This document shows positions 13,401 through 27,186 of a stretch of DNA of 64,000 bases, in pieces. The stretch comes from Spirodela intermedia. Taxonomy: Eukaryota; Streptophyta; Magnoliopsida; Alismatales; Araceae. Location: positions 8,935,005 to 8,999,004 of the forward strand of contig LR746268.1 in NCBI GenBank assembly GCA_902729315.2, given 5' to 3'. Both the position numbers and the translations under genes were made by a program. Below the pieces are notes generated by a model. The model worked only from the letters and a program-made list of their open reading frames with translations. It made no database searches and was not told the DNA's origin. The first letter of the stretch is position 1; each line of letters starts with the position of its first letter.

Positions 13401-15290
13401 AGTTAAAGAACTTTCAAGCTAAGGAAGTTATTTACTAATTTAGGAAGAAAGTTTATACTTTTATCATTATTTTAGATTAGTTGATACTTCATCATTTAAC
13501 ACCTACGCTTGTTGAGACCTATATATTCAGTGGTTGGTTGTTAGAGTCATATAGTCTAACACAAGTTCATTGAGGCTTCTATATTTAGTGGTGGTTTGCT
13601 GAAATTAAAATTTAACAATTTTTACTTGTAACTCAATGGAACTTAAAGACTTTGTTTTTAGAGAGTGGAGTAGATCTGATTGACCTAACCACTATAAACT
13701 CCTATCTATGAACAAATATTGTTTGTCCAAAGTTTGGTTATAGATAACAAGAAAAAGTTTAATTTTTCCTACTCTTGAAGTATAGTGGTGTCAAAGTATA
13801 TATAAAAGTTCTAATAATAACTTGAAGAGTATAAATGGATAACAATAATCTTAATGTTTTAGAAATATTTTATTAATTATCTTATCAAATAGAAATAATG
13901 GACATAAAGATGAATACATGTCTCTCACTTTTTAGATTAAATTTTCTACTCAAATATTGATGATCCAACTCTTATGAAAAATAATACATAATAGAAAAAT
14001 AATAAAGTTGAGTTTTTTATTTATATTAGATTCAATATCACATGAATTCAGTCTTCTAGGTACAAAGGTACTTATCATCCACAAGAGTTCTACATTCATA
14101 ATAAATGATAATAAAAGCATCTAACTCTCCATTCTCTCTATCAAATGAAAAGTGATTTTGAAATGACTTTTAACTCTCTTCATCAATAAGATAATAGAAG
14201 AGAGATAGCACTCTTCCACATTGTTACCTTGTGGCTCTCAAAATAAGGTGATCTTTCTACTCATGGCTTATTAATCTATATCACCCAAGAACAAGTTTAG
14301 GGAGTTACAAGTAAGAAGCCTAAGGGATAGATTGTTAATAATTGATAAAGAGTCACTTCTTAAGCCAAGAAACTTCTTCTATTTAGTCTCTCTTAATGTT
14401 ATCTCTATGGCTCCTTATTGCGTGGGCTCTACGTAACTAATAGAGTAAAAGAGATGACCCTTTATTTGAGGATGTATCTGAGAAAATTGTACATTGACCA
14501 TTATAAGCAAAGTAAGAAATTATGAAGAAAGAGCAGCATATCCTTTATATTAAAAACTTATCTTTCATTTTTAATTAATTAATCCTATTTAAGGAAGATG
14601 CTTATCAATAAAATATCTAGTTAATGACCAAGATAAGGATGTAGAAAATATACCATTTCACATCATATGGTGATACCTTTCAAATCAAATAATGGCCTGA
14701 GAATGTTCATGAACTACATGAATTGATATATGGTCATAGTTAGGTCCATTTGTTTTCATGCTTATTGATAATGCTTGGATGTACTATCTTGACATTGAAA
14801 CACACCATTGGCATCATAAAAATATGTTACAAACCTTGATGGCTTATAAAATCTTGATTGATCAAATATATTTCCTTAAAAATGTGTTTTAAAGCAAGAC
14901 ATGAAAATTAAGGTAGCTCCAATTAAGGTCATACTCAATGTGGAATAACCAAGGTCATATGCAATTAAGGTTTTGCTTATTGGTATAGGCATTTTCTTTG
15001 AGTGTTATCGATCTTCAAAAAGTTAATTGCCCATAGTTTCAATAAAAGGCTGCAAAATGACTTTTGTTGAGCTAAATCATGACTTCATCACCTTGTAAGT
15101 TGTGTCCTCATATGCAAGTGATTTGCTGAACATGTTGATGCCTCCCATCCGATAACAAATACATGGAGGAAATTGAAAATTCATGAGTTAAACTAACTTA
15201 TACATGATTTGAACTACTAGGTCATTGTACAATTCTTGAATGTTTAAAAATTACTTATATATATGGGAAGATGAGTAAATTGATATGCAA
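9400..15290. other. AT-rich spacer between the two PAP genes
   Basis: About 5.9 kb of strongly AT-rich DNA without a supportable gene. Short open frames at 10041-10241 and 10510-10761 (minus) have no recognisable domain. A (TC)n run lies at 10426-10464 and a short poly-G run near 11816-11830. I saw no clear retrotransposon protein motifs or terminal repeats, but old decayed elements cannot be excluded by eye. Confidence 0.6.
10426..10464. repeat. (TC)n microsatellite
   Basis: Dinucleotide run in the spacer between the PAP genes, not next to any gene I recognise. Confidence 0.93.
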
Positions 15291-15375
15291 TGAACAGTGA
15301 GGAGCTTCAAGACAAGGCTAAAGAAAGACTCATCCAATGGAGCTTGTTGGTAGTTCAGCAGGATGGGAATGGAGT

Positions 15376-15378
<3 letters not shown>

Positions 15379-15454
<76 letters not shown>
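15379..15454. repeat. (TC)38 microsatellite just 3' of PAP copy 2
   Basis: A perfect dinucleotide run ending 26 bases short of the stop codon of PAP copy 2. The homology between the two PAP blocks stops at that stop codon, so this array marks the junction of duplicated and unique DNA. Confidence 0.96.
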
Positions 15455-15457
<3 letters not shown>

Positions 15458-15480
15458 ATTTCCTTTCCTACATCAGTTAA

Positions 15481-17198
15481 CTAGAAGCATCCAGGGGTGG
15501 AGAAGAGGCTGGTCAGCCAGACACCGTCGCCGACGACCGAGATGTCGTTGCTGTTCCGGTGCCAGGTCCACCGGGCATGAGTCATGTTGACCACGTTGAA
15601 CTGGCCGTGCCCGAAGCTCGCCTCTCTGAACAGCGAGATGGCGGGCTTGGGACTTATGTATCTGCAGATTAATCCTAACGTTAGGAAAACTCGAAGATTA
15701 AAACTCAGATACTCTGGGCAGCCATATGACGGATTACTCACGCCGAAGCCAATCCTTCCCTGTTGCCTCCATCGCCGACTGTGATGTGCACCGGTCCGCA
15801 TTTATCCTGCTTCTTCAGGTTTACTCGGTCCTGAAATAGTTCCACCAAAACAACAAAATCACATCAAATCACAACATGCATTAAGTGCCCTCGTCGATCG
15901 ACGAGAGGAGGATGACGAAGATGGGTTCGCCCTTACGAAACGCTCGTAGGCGTGGACGTGGCCGGCGAAGACGACGTCGACGCGGGCTTTGTAGAGGAGC
16001 CCTTCCATGGCCAACCTCATCGGCTCCCCCTCATTCTGGTGGGCGTAGTTCGTGTTGTACCACGGCGCGTGGATCAGCGCCACTACCCACGGAGTCGTCT
16101 GCCGGTTGATCTTTGCCAGGTCGCCAATGAGCCAATTGTACTGGGCGGTGCCGACGGCGAAGTCCGTGTAGGAACCGAGCATGATGACGTGCACCGCTCC
16201 GCCGGCGGCGTCGAAGGAGTAGTAGAGATTGGAGGAGGAGCCACTCAGCTCGTACGGCATACGCCACCGAGCGTTGTAGGCCCTGAAGGACTCGATCGTG
16301 GATACTTTCTCGATCTCGTGGTTCCCCTCGGTCACCATCCACGGGCGCTGGCTCGCCAGCGGCTCCACGAGGAGGCCGAACGAGTCCCACAGGCTCTGGA
16401 CGTTGTCGGCGTACGACAGGTCCCCGGGGAGGAGCAGCACGTCGTAGCCGGAGACGGCGACGTGGTCAAGCGTCGTTTTCGTCCAACCGGTTTGCCCGAG
16501 GTCTCCTGCTCCGAACAGTCGAACGAAGTCAATCCTATTCCGGCCCCAAACAAACCATCTTCATTGGAGACGCGCAGGACGAGGAAGGGAATGATGGGGT
16601 TACCGACGACGGCGAACTTGATGGGGAGCTGCCCCGGCGGGGTCTTAAGGCTGAACTCCTTGGTGGCGTTGGAGCAGCGGTAGTAGTAGATGGTGCTCGG
16701 AAGTAGAGGCCCGATGACGACGTTGTTGATGCGACCGGATGTATAGGTGAGGAAGCTGTACGAGGAAGACGAACCGGAGGCGGAGCTGGTGTAGACGCCG
16801 GGGGAGGTGCCGTAGTAAACGGTGGAGGAGACACTGGCCACGGTGATCCAGCTCACCCTCATCTTGTCCGCGCCTACCATGGATATATGCACCTGCCGGA
16901 AGTAGGATGCTGCAGAGTCAGACCGAGGGAGCAGAAAACGAGGAAGAAGGATAGCCAGGGAATGAGAAAATTGGACGGAGGGACAGAAAGAAGGGATCAC
17001 GCGCACCTGCTGTGGGGCGTTGATGTCGGTCACAGCGAGGGAGACGGCGATGTTCGCTCTCGCCGGCGGGCGCACGTAGCAGAGGGCGTGCGGGACGGAG
17101 CACCCGAGGAGGAAGATCCCGACGAGGACGAGCGAGAGCAGCGGAGCTGAGGGAGCACCCCGCGGGGGACGGCGGCTGCAGCGGGTCGAAGTGGCCAT
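15481..17198 (-). CDS. Purple acid phosphatase, copy 2 (5 exons)
   Basis: Minus-strand exons: 17198-17007, 16892-16604, 16505-15937, 15830-15742 and 15661-15481. The splice sites and phases are the same as in copy 1 and the product has 439 residues. A hydrophobic signal peptide is followed by an N-terminal beta domain and the metallophosphatase domain. All five PAP metal-ligand motifs are present, including a standard GDLG, GDLSY, GNHE, ALIH and GHVHAYER. Relative to copy 1, the signal peptide and the residues before the first intron differ strongly, and the end reads TPGCF rather than TPGCSGV. A short cluster of changes after GNHEIE makes this copy the more conventional one (EKVSTIES against EWLPLIES in copy 1). 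Copy 1, however, keeps YADYFQ where this copy has YADNVQ. It is probably a secreted phosphate-scavenging enzyme, functionally overlapping with copy 1. Confidence 0.93.
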
Positions 17199-17289
17199 CA
17201 ATCCTCTTTCGACTGACTGGTTCGGCCACACCAAAGAGACCCTCACGTTTACCACTACGCCCCTTTTCCACCGTATTTATTTACTCAGG

Positions 17290-17290
<1 letters not shown>

Positions 17291-17335
<45 letters not shown>
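17291..17335. repeat. (GA)n tract in PAP copy 2 promoter
   Basis: A GA run about 95 bases upstream of the start codon, in the same position as the shorter tract of PAP copy 1. Confidence 0.93.
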
Positions 17336-17337
<2 letters not shown>

Positions 17338-17419
17338 TCTTCATGTGGCTCACGCGATGGTTGGAGGCTCGATTAAAGGATAAGACTCCCCAGGAGTTAA
17401 TGCTCTCGATATTACCCTC

Positions 17420-18015
17420 GGCTCTCATCAGACCACGTCCTTGTCGCCGGTTCCTTCCGGTCAGATTATTTTAAACCGTTGCCCTAGTAAAAGGAATATT
17501 AATAATACCGAGAAAATATATTTTTCGCCTCTTAAAATGAAAATTTCAACGTTTATCAGCACGCAGAGATCCCCATAGTGGGCTCGATGTCTCGATGGCA
17601 CGGAGAAGGGAGGAGAGTTCAGGTCCCACACGGACACGTGGATGCACACGAGAGGCCCAGGAAGACGGCCGTCGTGGCATTAATCTATTTAATAACTTTG
17701 ATATTCTCTGTGCCGCGGAACATCACAAATAAATCGAGAGGTGGCCCCAAGAAATATCCTACGACATTTAATTTAATTCGGTCGTCTCCCAACCCCCCCT
17801 CCTCTGATATGTGGGCATCTTATCTAAATCCGAAATTAATGTGACCCTATGGTGCGTGTCAACGAGCCTATTAAGGCTGGAATCCCAACTTGGCAACTTG
17901 ATTGTTCTCTCAACTGTCGACGCCAAAGTCAACGCGTCTGGGTTCTCTCTGTCTCCATCAAGCACAGAATTGGGCCGTGGCAGGTCAGATCCCATGCGTA
18001 GATCATGCGAGAGGG

Positions 18016-18062
<47 letters not shown>

Positions 18063-21000
18063 ACAGAGAGCTGAGTGGCTTAATTTACCCATCCCAAGTA
18101 TGTTTCCAGTTTTTTACTCGTTCTGAGGTGGTGTTGGCCTTGTGGAGGGATGATCCAGATAGAGTAGTGGTCAAAGGAGCTCTCCCCTGACCATTCAACA
18201 CTCCAAATATTACAGTCCTTCTAATGCCATGAACGAGGTCCCAGAGTAGGGTTGAATTAGATTTTACTCTGGGTCTTGATACAATAGCCTTATAATTTGT
18301 TTATCTTATGTTATTGTCATATGCTTTAAATGAGCAGCTTTCAGACCTCTTGAGTATACACTGTTGTCTCTAATAAGTCTCTCTTGAGTGTGTGAGTTTG
18401 TAACTTTAATCCAAATTATTTTGGTAATATACTATTATTGAAACTTACATGCATAATTAGCTAAGGGTAACTTACTGGAAGTTGGGATATAATGAGGTTG
18501 AGATTTTGTGGTATCATTGGTAGATCCTCATAAGATGGGTTTTAAATACCCCGAAGAGCAAACAACTTGGGGCAAAAGGTTCATTCTCAATTGCCCAGAA
18601 TAAATGTGTAATTCCTTTAAGTATTAAAATTCTAGGAGCCCTTTTGAGAAATACATCTATAACATTTACCACATGTTGATACTCAAGTTTGATGGTTGTA
18701 GTAAGTGACAATCTCTAGGTCAACACTTGCAAGATATCCTTTCTTATAGTCATTTATCACTTTTTGTTGGGCACACTTGGAGTTAATTCTTGCATTTGAC
18801 ATATATAAGAATTTAATTTTATGTTATCATGCAACTTATAATTGTCATAAATAAAGAGTCATTTTAACTATAAAATTGTCATATGTTTCCTTAAATTCAT
18901 TCAAAAGGCGCACACAAGTCATGACAAAAGTTAGAATATGTAAAATCATCAAAATCAATATAATCAAGCTAATGATAAACTACTTGTCCCTCTTGAGGAA
19001 CACCTATAAAATATTTGATTGCACATGTTGGTTTACATATGGTAGGTATTATGCTATCTAGAGAAGGGTAATTGATGATATCTTATTTTTTTTTCATTTT
19101 TCTTATTTTTTTTATTTTTTTTATTTTGATATTTGGATCTAGGCAAAAGGGTATGCATTCACACCATATTTTTAGTGATTTATCACTGTACCTGCTCTAC
19201 TATATAATTATCATGTATGTTATCAATTCATTAGGTTTTAAAAAATCCTTGCAAATATGTAGTGAATTATATAAATTTCAGTTGCCTTACCAAATTTCAT
19301 CTAGCAATCTTCTTCTTAAGTCTTGATTTGAGGGGTCAAACTACATGAGAATCCACTTTTCTCTTTCATGTTCACATTTATAGGGGGCCAAGTATAATAA
19401 ATTCACTTTTCTCTTCCAAATTTACAACTCCAAGGAATTAAATAAGATTACTAACAATTAAGCTCCTCTACATTAAAGGTCTAAATGAGCCTCAAGTATC
19501 TATGTACTCCAAATAAAAATATAATAAGTTAATGTTCTTGATGTTCAACTGTTAATTTATCAAAGGCTTTAATCTTATGAATTCCTTGTTGAGAAACTCT
19601 AGAGTTGAGTGTTTAAGGGCCTGCACAACAGTTGGTTTACATTGCCTCTAGGTGCTCAAGGATACAACAATCTTGCTTTGACTCAAGGAAGGTGGTTGAA
19701 GTGGCTCATTGTAATAAGTGCTTATTAGGCCACCTTTGATATCTAGTATGCTAAGTTGCTAGTAAGTGTTTATTATAATGGGTTAATAATAATTTAAATA
19801 TTAATTTTATGAATTAACTCATGATAAATATACACTTATTTGAGTTAATAGTAAAAAGAGGTTTTTAATTGACTAATGTGATTTTTTTGTTAATTATGTG
19901 ATTTTATGTAAATTTATATATATATATATATTCATTTTTTTGAGATAAAAATGAAGAAAAATAAAATAAATCAGAGAAAGGAGACCTAGCAATTGACCTA
20001 GAAGGCCCCGCACATGGGTTGAAAGCATAATTGGGAGAGCCACGAGCTAAGGGCTCGAGTGACTAAGGACCCATGAAAAACATGTGTGTGTCATTTCCCT
20101 TTCACATCACTGGGGGTCAGTCAAACATGGGGTAAGAAGTGGTCGTACACGTGTGTATGTGGGGGTGGACCACCTAGCTACATCCTTTCCCTAGGGGGTC
20201 TTGGCCATTATGTTTTTGGGAAAGGAAAGTTGAAGACAAAATGAGGCATAAACATATATATGTCTCAAATATCAGAAGACAATTGATGTGGTACTAAACC
20301 CATATTGGCGCTCGTTGGTAGTATGTTAAGTATTTTAATACCAAAAATATCCATATATTATAAGAAGTAAACATGAACATGACATCACTAGGTCAAGGGT
20401 ATGTGGGTAATTCATTAACTTTTTCTCACGTGACTAAGTGACTCGTGAAGATTTGAATCCCACTAAAGCTAAAATTCATATTTTTATTTATTTCACTCTT
20501 GATTTTCCTACAAAGCACTGATCAACAATTAAAGTCATCAAAATTGTATACTATTTTTTAAGTATTTTATCAAATTATAATTGATTTATTCACGTTGAAA
20601 TACTTCTAAAAATATGAAAATTAATATTTTTTTAGTTTTATAAATTTTAAATTTATGGAATTTGTTATAAAACAATTAAACCATGTTAGTTGTACAACAG
20701 TTATTTGTATTGATTAAATATATATATCACATCTCCATTTGAAATTTAAACATCATAAATGTTAGTAGATATTGTAAAATCATATTAAATCAAAGTCTTT
20801 GATCTTCAATACACTATGTATTGCATTGTGTCATTACTTGAGTTAGGTTTTCAATGAGTACTTGAATGCATGCGTATGGGACATCACTTTTCATTTAAAA
20901 TCATTTCATTGAAGTTCAAGCATATATATATATATATATTATGTTTAACTCCTATGTATTTCTACATTTGAGTGGATTTCACTCACTTAGAATCAAAACC

Positions 21001-22768
21001 TTCCTCAGTTAACAACATTCTACATCATTTGAATGTATAATTTGACTGGTGTGAATTTATTGAATTACCCTTGCATGGATATTATCATCATTAGAATAGA
21101 TGAGGCTCCTAAGATATTTAATAATTTATTATCTGAAAAGTGATTAGACCCTATGATATCTTATACAAAGTACAAACCTTGGTATTCTAAATCATTCAAT
21201 CACTGAACTGTTGCGTTAATAACGAAATGTTGAACTCATTATTTCCAAAGTTGAAATCACTTGTGTCCACATCAGAAAGTGTGTATCAATAAATATTGCA
21301 TCTTCTAATGACATAAATAATATCATGTTTATCAGTATTACACTTACCAACTTTGTGGCACAACATAAGATAAGGAAATTATACCTTAAACACATAGGGT
21401 GTGAACTCCAAAATCCTTAAATCCACAAGGATAACAACAATGTAAGCATAAACTATTTTTTTCTAACTCATAAAGTTAGCAGAAGAATAATGACCATGTA
21501 TCTTCTAAATAGTTTGATCTCATACATAATAAAGTAGTTACTAAACAGCCCTATGAATAGAAAATATGTTTGCCATTATGAGTGACATAAGCACTGTTGA
21601 CTGTCACTTGTTTGTTTTAAACATGATTCATTGAATAAAACTTTGACTTTAAAACTCAAATCTCTCATGAGCATTTGCTCTTGAAATTATGTTCAACAAT
21701 GATCCAACTTTTTCTCTTTTTTTTTAGAGCCAAGTTAGGGTGATTTAGGTGGCATTTTTTTCAATAAATAGAAATGGCTGGAAAATATGTACATTATCTA
21801 TTTAATAAGATTTACGTGAGATAAGCCACATAACTGGTTCATCAATGCTTCTACCCTAGTTAATATTAACCATTTTTTTATGAAGTAAATATTTATTTAT
21901 TTATTATTTTATATCGTAAAATTCGATAATGGACAGTAGGATTTCAGACCCTATATGTTGGGCCACAAGTGAAACTAAATTTTGTGCTACCCCTAAATGG
22001 TGGAAAATTATGGAGGGCAAATGGGTCTTTTGGGCAGAAATCTACTTCGTTGTCTTACCGTAGTCTACTCCTCCCCTCGTCAAAATTTCCAGGAAAAAAG
22101 AAAAGAATCTGCTTAGGTCAACGGAGACGGACGAGCAAGCGAGCCTCCAGTGGCCCATCCCGTGCCTGTTGTATTGTCGTGTAGCTGGGGATGTCCACGT
22201 CATCATCGGGCGGCGTGCCACACGTGCCACGTCTCTTACCCGAAAAAACAAATCGGCAACTTGTGAAACCGATTAATGCTTCTTGTCCGGCGGCACGTTC
22301 GCACGAGCTACGTACACGCATAACGGCACGCAGGAACAGTCAGCATCCATGTCACGTCAACTCGGCGCGGGTCCGAGAGCCGACTCGCTTCGGCTGAGGC
22401 TCTCCCGCTGACCCGAAAAGCGTGAGCCGAGCCGAGTCGATATCTAGAAGCTGGCTGGGCGTGTTCCGGGCACGCGCAGGGCGCACGTGGGAGTTCGCAG
22501 GGCACGTGACTGCGCGCGCTGAGCGGGAGGTGGTGGCCGAAGAAGAAAACGATGGCCGTCTGAGGGAGGGGCGGATGAAGACGAAGACATGAGGCGCTGA
22601 GGATTTGGCACGGAGCTTCGTCCTCCTCCTTCCCCCAATCATCATGACGTGTGGGAGGCCTTCTTCTTCCCTATCTCGTCGCGCCCGAGGGTTGTCGGAG
22701 CTCAGGAGGCGGAGGGGATAAGGAGTTGGGGAGCGGGGGAAGAAGGGGAGGTGTGAGGCTGAGCAAAG
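17420..22768. other. AT-rich spacer, no gene seen
   Basis: A long spacer with a (CT)n run at 18017-18062 and short AT dinucleotide runs near 19915-19930 and 20921-20940. The part at about 19975-20250 is less AT-rich and may be an old inserted element, but I see no coding motif or terminal repeat there. From about 22190 the composition rises towards the promoter of the transporter gene, with CACGTG cores near 22215 and 22503. Confidence 0.6.
18017..18062. repeat. (CT)n microsatellite
   Basis: Dinucleotide run in the spacer upstream of the PAP copy 2 block. Confidence 0.94.
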
Positions 22769-25700
22769 ATGAAGGGGGGTATTATGGATATGGGTAATTT
22801 CAGGGCGTTGTACCCTCTGGTGCACTTGCTGGTGGCGCTGTGCGTCCACTGGGTCGCTGAGGAGATGACGGTGTCCGTGCTTGTGGACGTCACGACCGGC
22901 GCGCTTTGCCCCGGCGAGGAGACCTCCTGCCCCGAGGCCATCTACCTTACTGGGATCCAGCAAACAGTAAGCCGTCGACTGCCTGTTCTCTGCTCCTCTC
23001 TCCCCTCTCCGCATAACGCGTCGCTTCGTTTACTGGGGATTGTGAGACGCTAAACTTTTCGGCCTTGAGGGTAGCGTCTGTGTTGATGGTTTGCCATTGG
23101 ACGTTATTTATTTATTTTCAATCTCTTGATTGAACCTGTAGCTTATGGTTTTGTTGCCTCTCCTGAGGATGATGGTGTGCTTCTTTGAGACAGATTTCTC
23201 TTTTGTCTTGAAGGTCGTAGGAATTTTCAAGATGGTGATGCTCCCTTTATTGGGTCAGCTCGCAGACGAGTATGGGCGCAAACCATTGCTCCTTATCACT
23301 ATGTCTACATCCATATTTCCGTTTGGTATGAGTCTTGCGACATCAGATCTCTCTCCCCAGTGAACCTCTCTTGGCTCGCTTTCATATCTATGGGACTCTC
23401 TTGGTTTAAACTCTGACCTTGGCGATGCCTTCCCCTACTTAATTCTCAATTATGGTACTTAAGATTTGAATGCAATTTCTTTTCAATCCTCTCAAGATGA
23501 GCTTCTACGTGACTTCTTTTATTGGGCTCCTCAAGTATTGTTTTGTCTATCTTTATTCACGTTACAAAGGTCTTACAGGTATGCACGAGGTGTAGACTTT
23601 ATGCACTGTATTATTATGTTATGCCTGATGTCTATTGCTGAAGAATATATTTATCTCAGAAGCTTATTCCCTGTTTAATGCACTCTGTTCCAACAAAGTA
23701 TACGAATGCTAAAATAGTAGGTGCACTGTGCTTCATGCCTTCTACTTTTACTATACTGTCTATTTTTTTTTAACTGAGAGTTTATCGTTTTTCATTTACA
23801 GCTGTACTTGCCTTGAATGCATCAAGGACATCTGTCTACGTGTACTACGTTCTTCGCACAATTTCTTTTATCATTAGTCAAGGAAGTATATTCTGTATAG
23901 CTATCGCTTATGCGGTAAGAATCTTGCCTGAGGTGCTAATTCAGTATTTACGAAAGTAATGACTAATCTGCGTTTACAATCCTTATTGCAAAAATCTGTT
24001 AACTGTGATTTGATGGATGAATCATGATGATGATAATGAATTTTGCTTTAGATCAGCATACTCTAGGAGGTCCCAGTCCACCGTTTCCAACTCTTCAGTC
24101 CAATCACACTATGGAGGCTTAAGCGATTTTTTTATTATTTCGTCCAGTCACACCGGATTTCATTCATTGCAACCAGCTGCATCATTTTACTACACTGATA
24201 TCTTTTAGTAGTGGCAAGGCATCTGCATTGGATTCGATCTACTGGACTAGGACCAGAAAAATGTTGCCATTCAGACCGAGTTTATGTCACATTGATGAAC
24301 TCGTTGCTATCGTGTCCTGCTGAATTCTCATGGAATTGTTGTAACAAGTCTTCAATTTATTAGGCAGATCTGATTGAAAGCAGTAAGAGGGCCGGAGCTT
24401 TTGGATGCATCACTGGGCTGTTCTCTGCTTCCCATGTGGTGGGAAATTTTCTGTCTCGATTCCTTCCAGAGGAGTACATTTTTGTGGTATGATCATGTTC
24501 CTTGAATAGACTTATTATTTAAATTTTCTCTCTTGATTTTTTCATCTCACTGGGAATGGTGAACATTCAGGTGTCAATAATTCTATTGGTCTGTTCCACA
24601 ATTTACTTGAAACTGTTTCTGGTCGAAACAGTTGACATGACTTCAAGGCCAAGCCAGCGTGAACCATGTTTTCAGATGACTTGGAGGATCTTACAGCAGC
24701 GCTGGACCTCAATGAGAGATACTGTCACTGTGTTGACCACTAGGTTTGTTTCCAAGTTACTCTATTGCCTGAAGCTGGAAATGATTTTCATGTGCACTAT
24801 TACCTGGTGACTTTTATCATCTTGCCCTGTTATGCTTTTGAGATGAGTGTTCTGGTTCTGTCAGTATTTAAGATTATGTCTTTTCTCTCCTGCTATACAC
24901 AGAGGGGATGTTGTTAAATTAACACTATAATGTATTGGAAGAAAAAGGAATTTTGGCAACGTACTGCAATAATCATATGTCAAGAAATCGACTCAGATCA
25001 TAATAAATTCGAAGAATTGTAGATGGATATGGCACAAACTGAATTCATCTATATTATAGTATATGTGCTGATTATTATTATTAGAATTGAATTATGACCT
25101 CCTAAATAAGCCCTGTGATGCTTTTCGAAGTTGATATATTGTCCTACAGCATGGGGTAGCTTCAAGTCCTGGGATCAATGGCATTGCTGGGGCTCATAAC
25201 TTTCCTTTGATTTCATTATTTCGCGATAAATATAAAAAGTATAGTTACTTATTTTTGGTATTTTATTTGCATGACATTGCATTTTTACTTGATCGATGTC
25301 AATAGAATGTCATAATCCATTGAATCTGGCATCATCAGCATCAGTCTTGCCTACCTCGGTGGGCTTAGAGAATCTCAAAATGAGTGTTGCTGGCTTGTCA
25401 TGAGTACAGAGAATTGGTATAAGAAAAAAACAATCAGGTGTCAAACACGAAAAGCATAACAAATGACTGATGAACTGATGAACAAAAATATAACTGATGA
25501 ACAGCTCTTGCTGAATTACATCTTTCTTCGTTCTGTGGAGAGTAGATATGCATTTTTAAATGTCTACTTCTTTATATTCAGCAGCATCGTCTTCAGAAAC
25601 AACAACACATTTCATTTGTCTGAATTAACCTGATCATTTTTCTTGGCTAAAATTCTCTGTTTTACTTCACAGTCAGACACTAAAGCGGATTTCTTTCATA

Positions 25701-27131
25701 TCCTTTTTCTATGAGTTGGGGATGTCTGGCATCAGCAGTGTCCTGCTGGTATGTTTTCTGCTTCCTTTCTCTTCAGGCATGATAAAAGATTAAGAAACAT
25801 ATGGCACGAGTCTTTGTCAACATAAATGTGATGTCCTCCAATGCAACATGCAGCATGCGGTTTAATGCTCGTGATTACAGCTGTAATGTTTTTTATGTTT
25901 TCATTATCATTTTGATGGGGCAAAATGATTGAAAATGGATTATTTTGATTTCCATATCCAGAAAAAAAATTGGAATAAAGTATTAAAACATGGGACGTAT
26001 TTCTGGTGCAACCATGCTTCCTCCCTTTTGCTGGGGTGGCGGCAAAGGACAGACCATTCATGCTCCTTTGTTCTCCCCCTTTACTCTGATATTATCCATT
26101 GCATTAGTTATGCCACAGTTTCTCCAAGACGATTGGCACTGCGGTTTGGTAGAGTTCATCTAACCTGTCTCCAGCATGCTGCTGGAGAACATACAGAAGG
26201 GACACCCTGGTGAGCCAATCGCATCTGTTGATCGCCCACTTGGGTTTGGTTCTTGTTGCCCAAAAGCTCTGCTTGCTACTACTTTCAAGTTTCTCTTGCT
26301 TACATTTGTTGATGGCAACCCATGAGACTAAGCCGACCTGACAGCTCACTGCTTGTCCCTTTTGCAGGACAGCGGTAACCTTGAATCAGAGCTGTTCTCT
26401 CCTAGCCCCATCATTCTCCTTTCACAGGGCATGATTCCCCAGGCCATCTGTACCTCTTCCACCTGCCATTAGCCTTTCTTTGCTTAGCAGACGACTGGAT
26501 CTTTTTTTTATTTATGCAAACAGCCTCCAAAGGAATCCCATGTTACCCTCAACTAAATTGTTATTCATACGAATAATCTTTTTATGTCCGCTGTGATAGA
26601 TCAGCCTGTGGGCGGGCTACTTAGTTTTTTATGTTGAACTTTAATGGGACTTGACGTATTTGCGTTTCTTCAGTAAAAATGAATAACTGTTTGACACAAC
26701 TTATTTCCCTGCAGTATTATCTCAAGTCGGCTTTTGGATTCAACAAGAATCAATTCTCAGAAATCCTAATGGTTGTTGGAATTGGCTCCATATTCTCTCA
26801 GGTTCTGCTCATGAATTTTCTTGCAATTACTGCATCATCTCTTGATAGCTGGTGATTTACCTTTCACATTCCTCTTTCCGGAGACGCTCATTTCTCATCT
26901 TTAATCGCCCTCTGGAGTTTGGATTAGTTATCTTGCATACTTTTAAAGAAAAGTGATTCGTGCTCCTCTTTCTTCTATCTTTAAATTATGTTCCGGTTCA
27001 TCTAATCCAGTTTCTGCACTGATCAAAATGAAAAAAAAAAAATCTATGTTCTAGAGAAATCGAATGAACTAGGCATAGTTGCGGATAAAATTGTTCCCAT
27101 AGATGCCTACTCGATTCCAGTTGAAATACTG

Positions 27132-27186
<55 letters not shown>

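Larger units (their letters stand above)
15481..17420 (-). repeat. Duplicated block B containing PAP copy 2
   Basis: Partner of the block at 7371-9400, offset by 8104 bases from the end of the gene through exon 2. See block A for where identity is high and where it falls off. Confidence 0.88.

Noticed and set aside
22352-23014. 220-codon minus-strand frame over the MFS promoter and first exon
   Set aside because: Antisense to a supported exon, with no domain. It reflects GC-rich sequence lacking stops.
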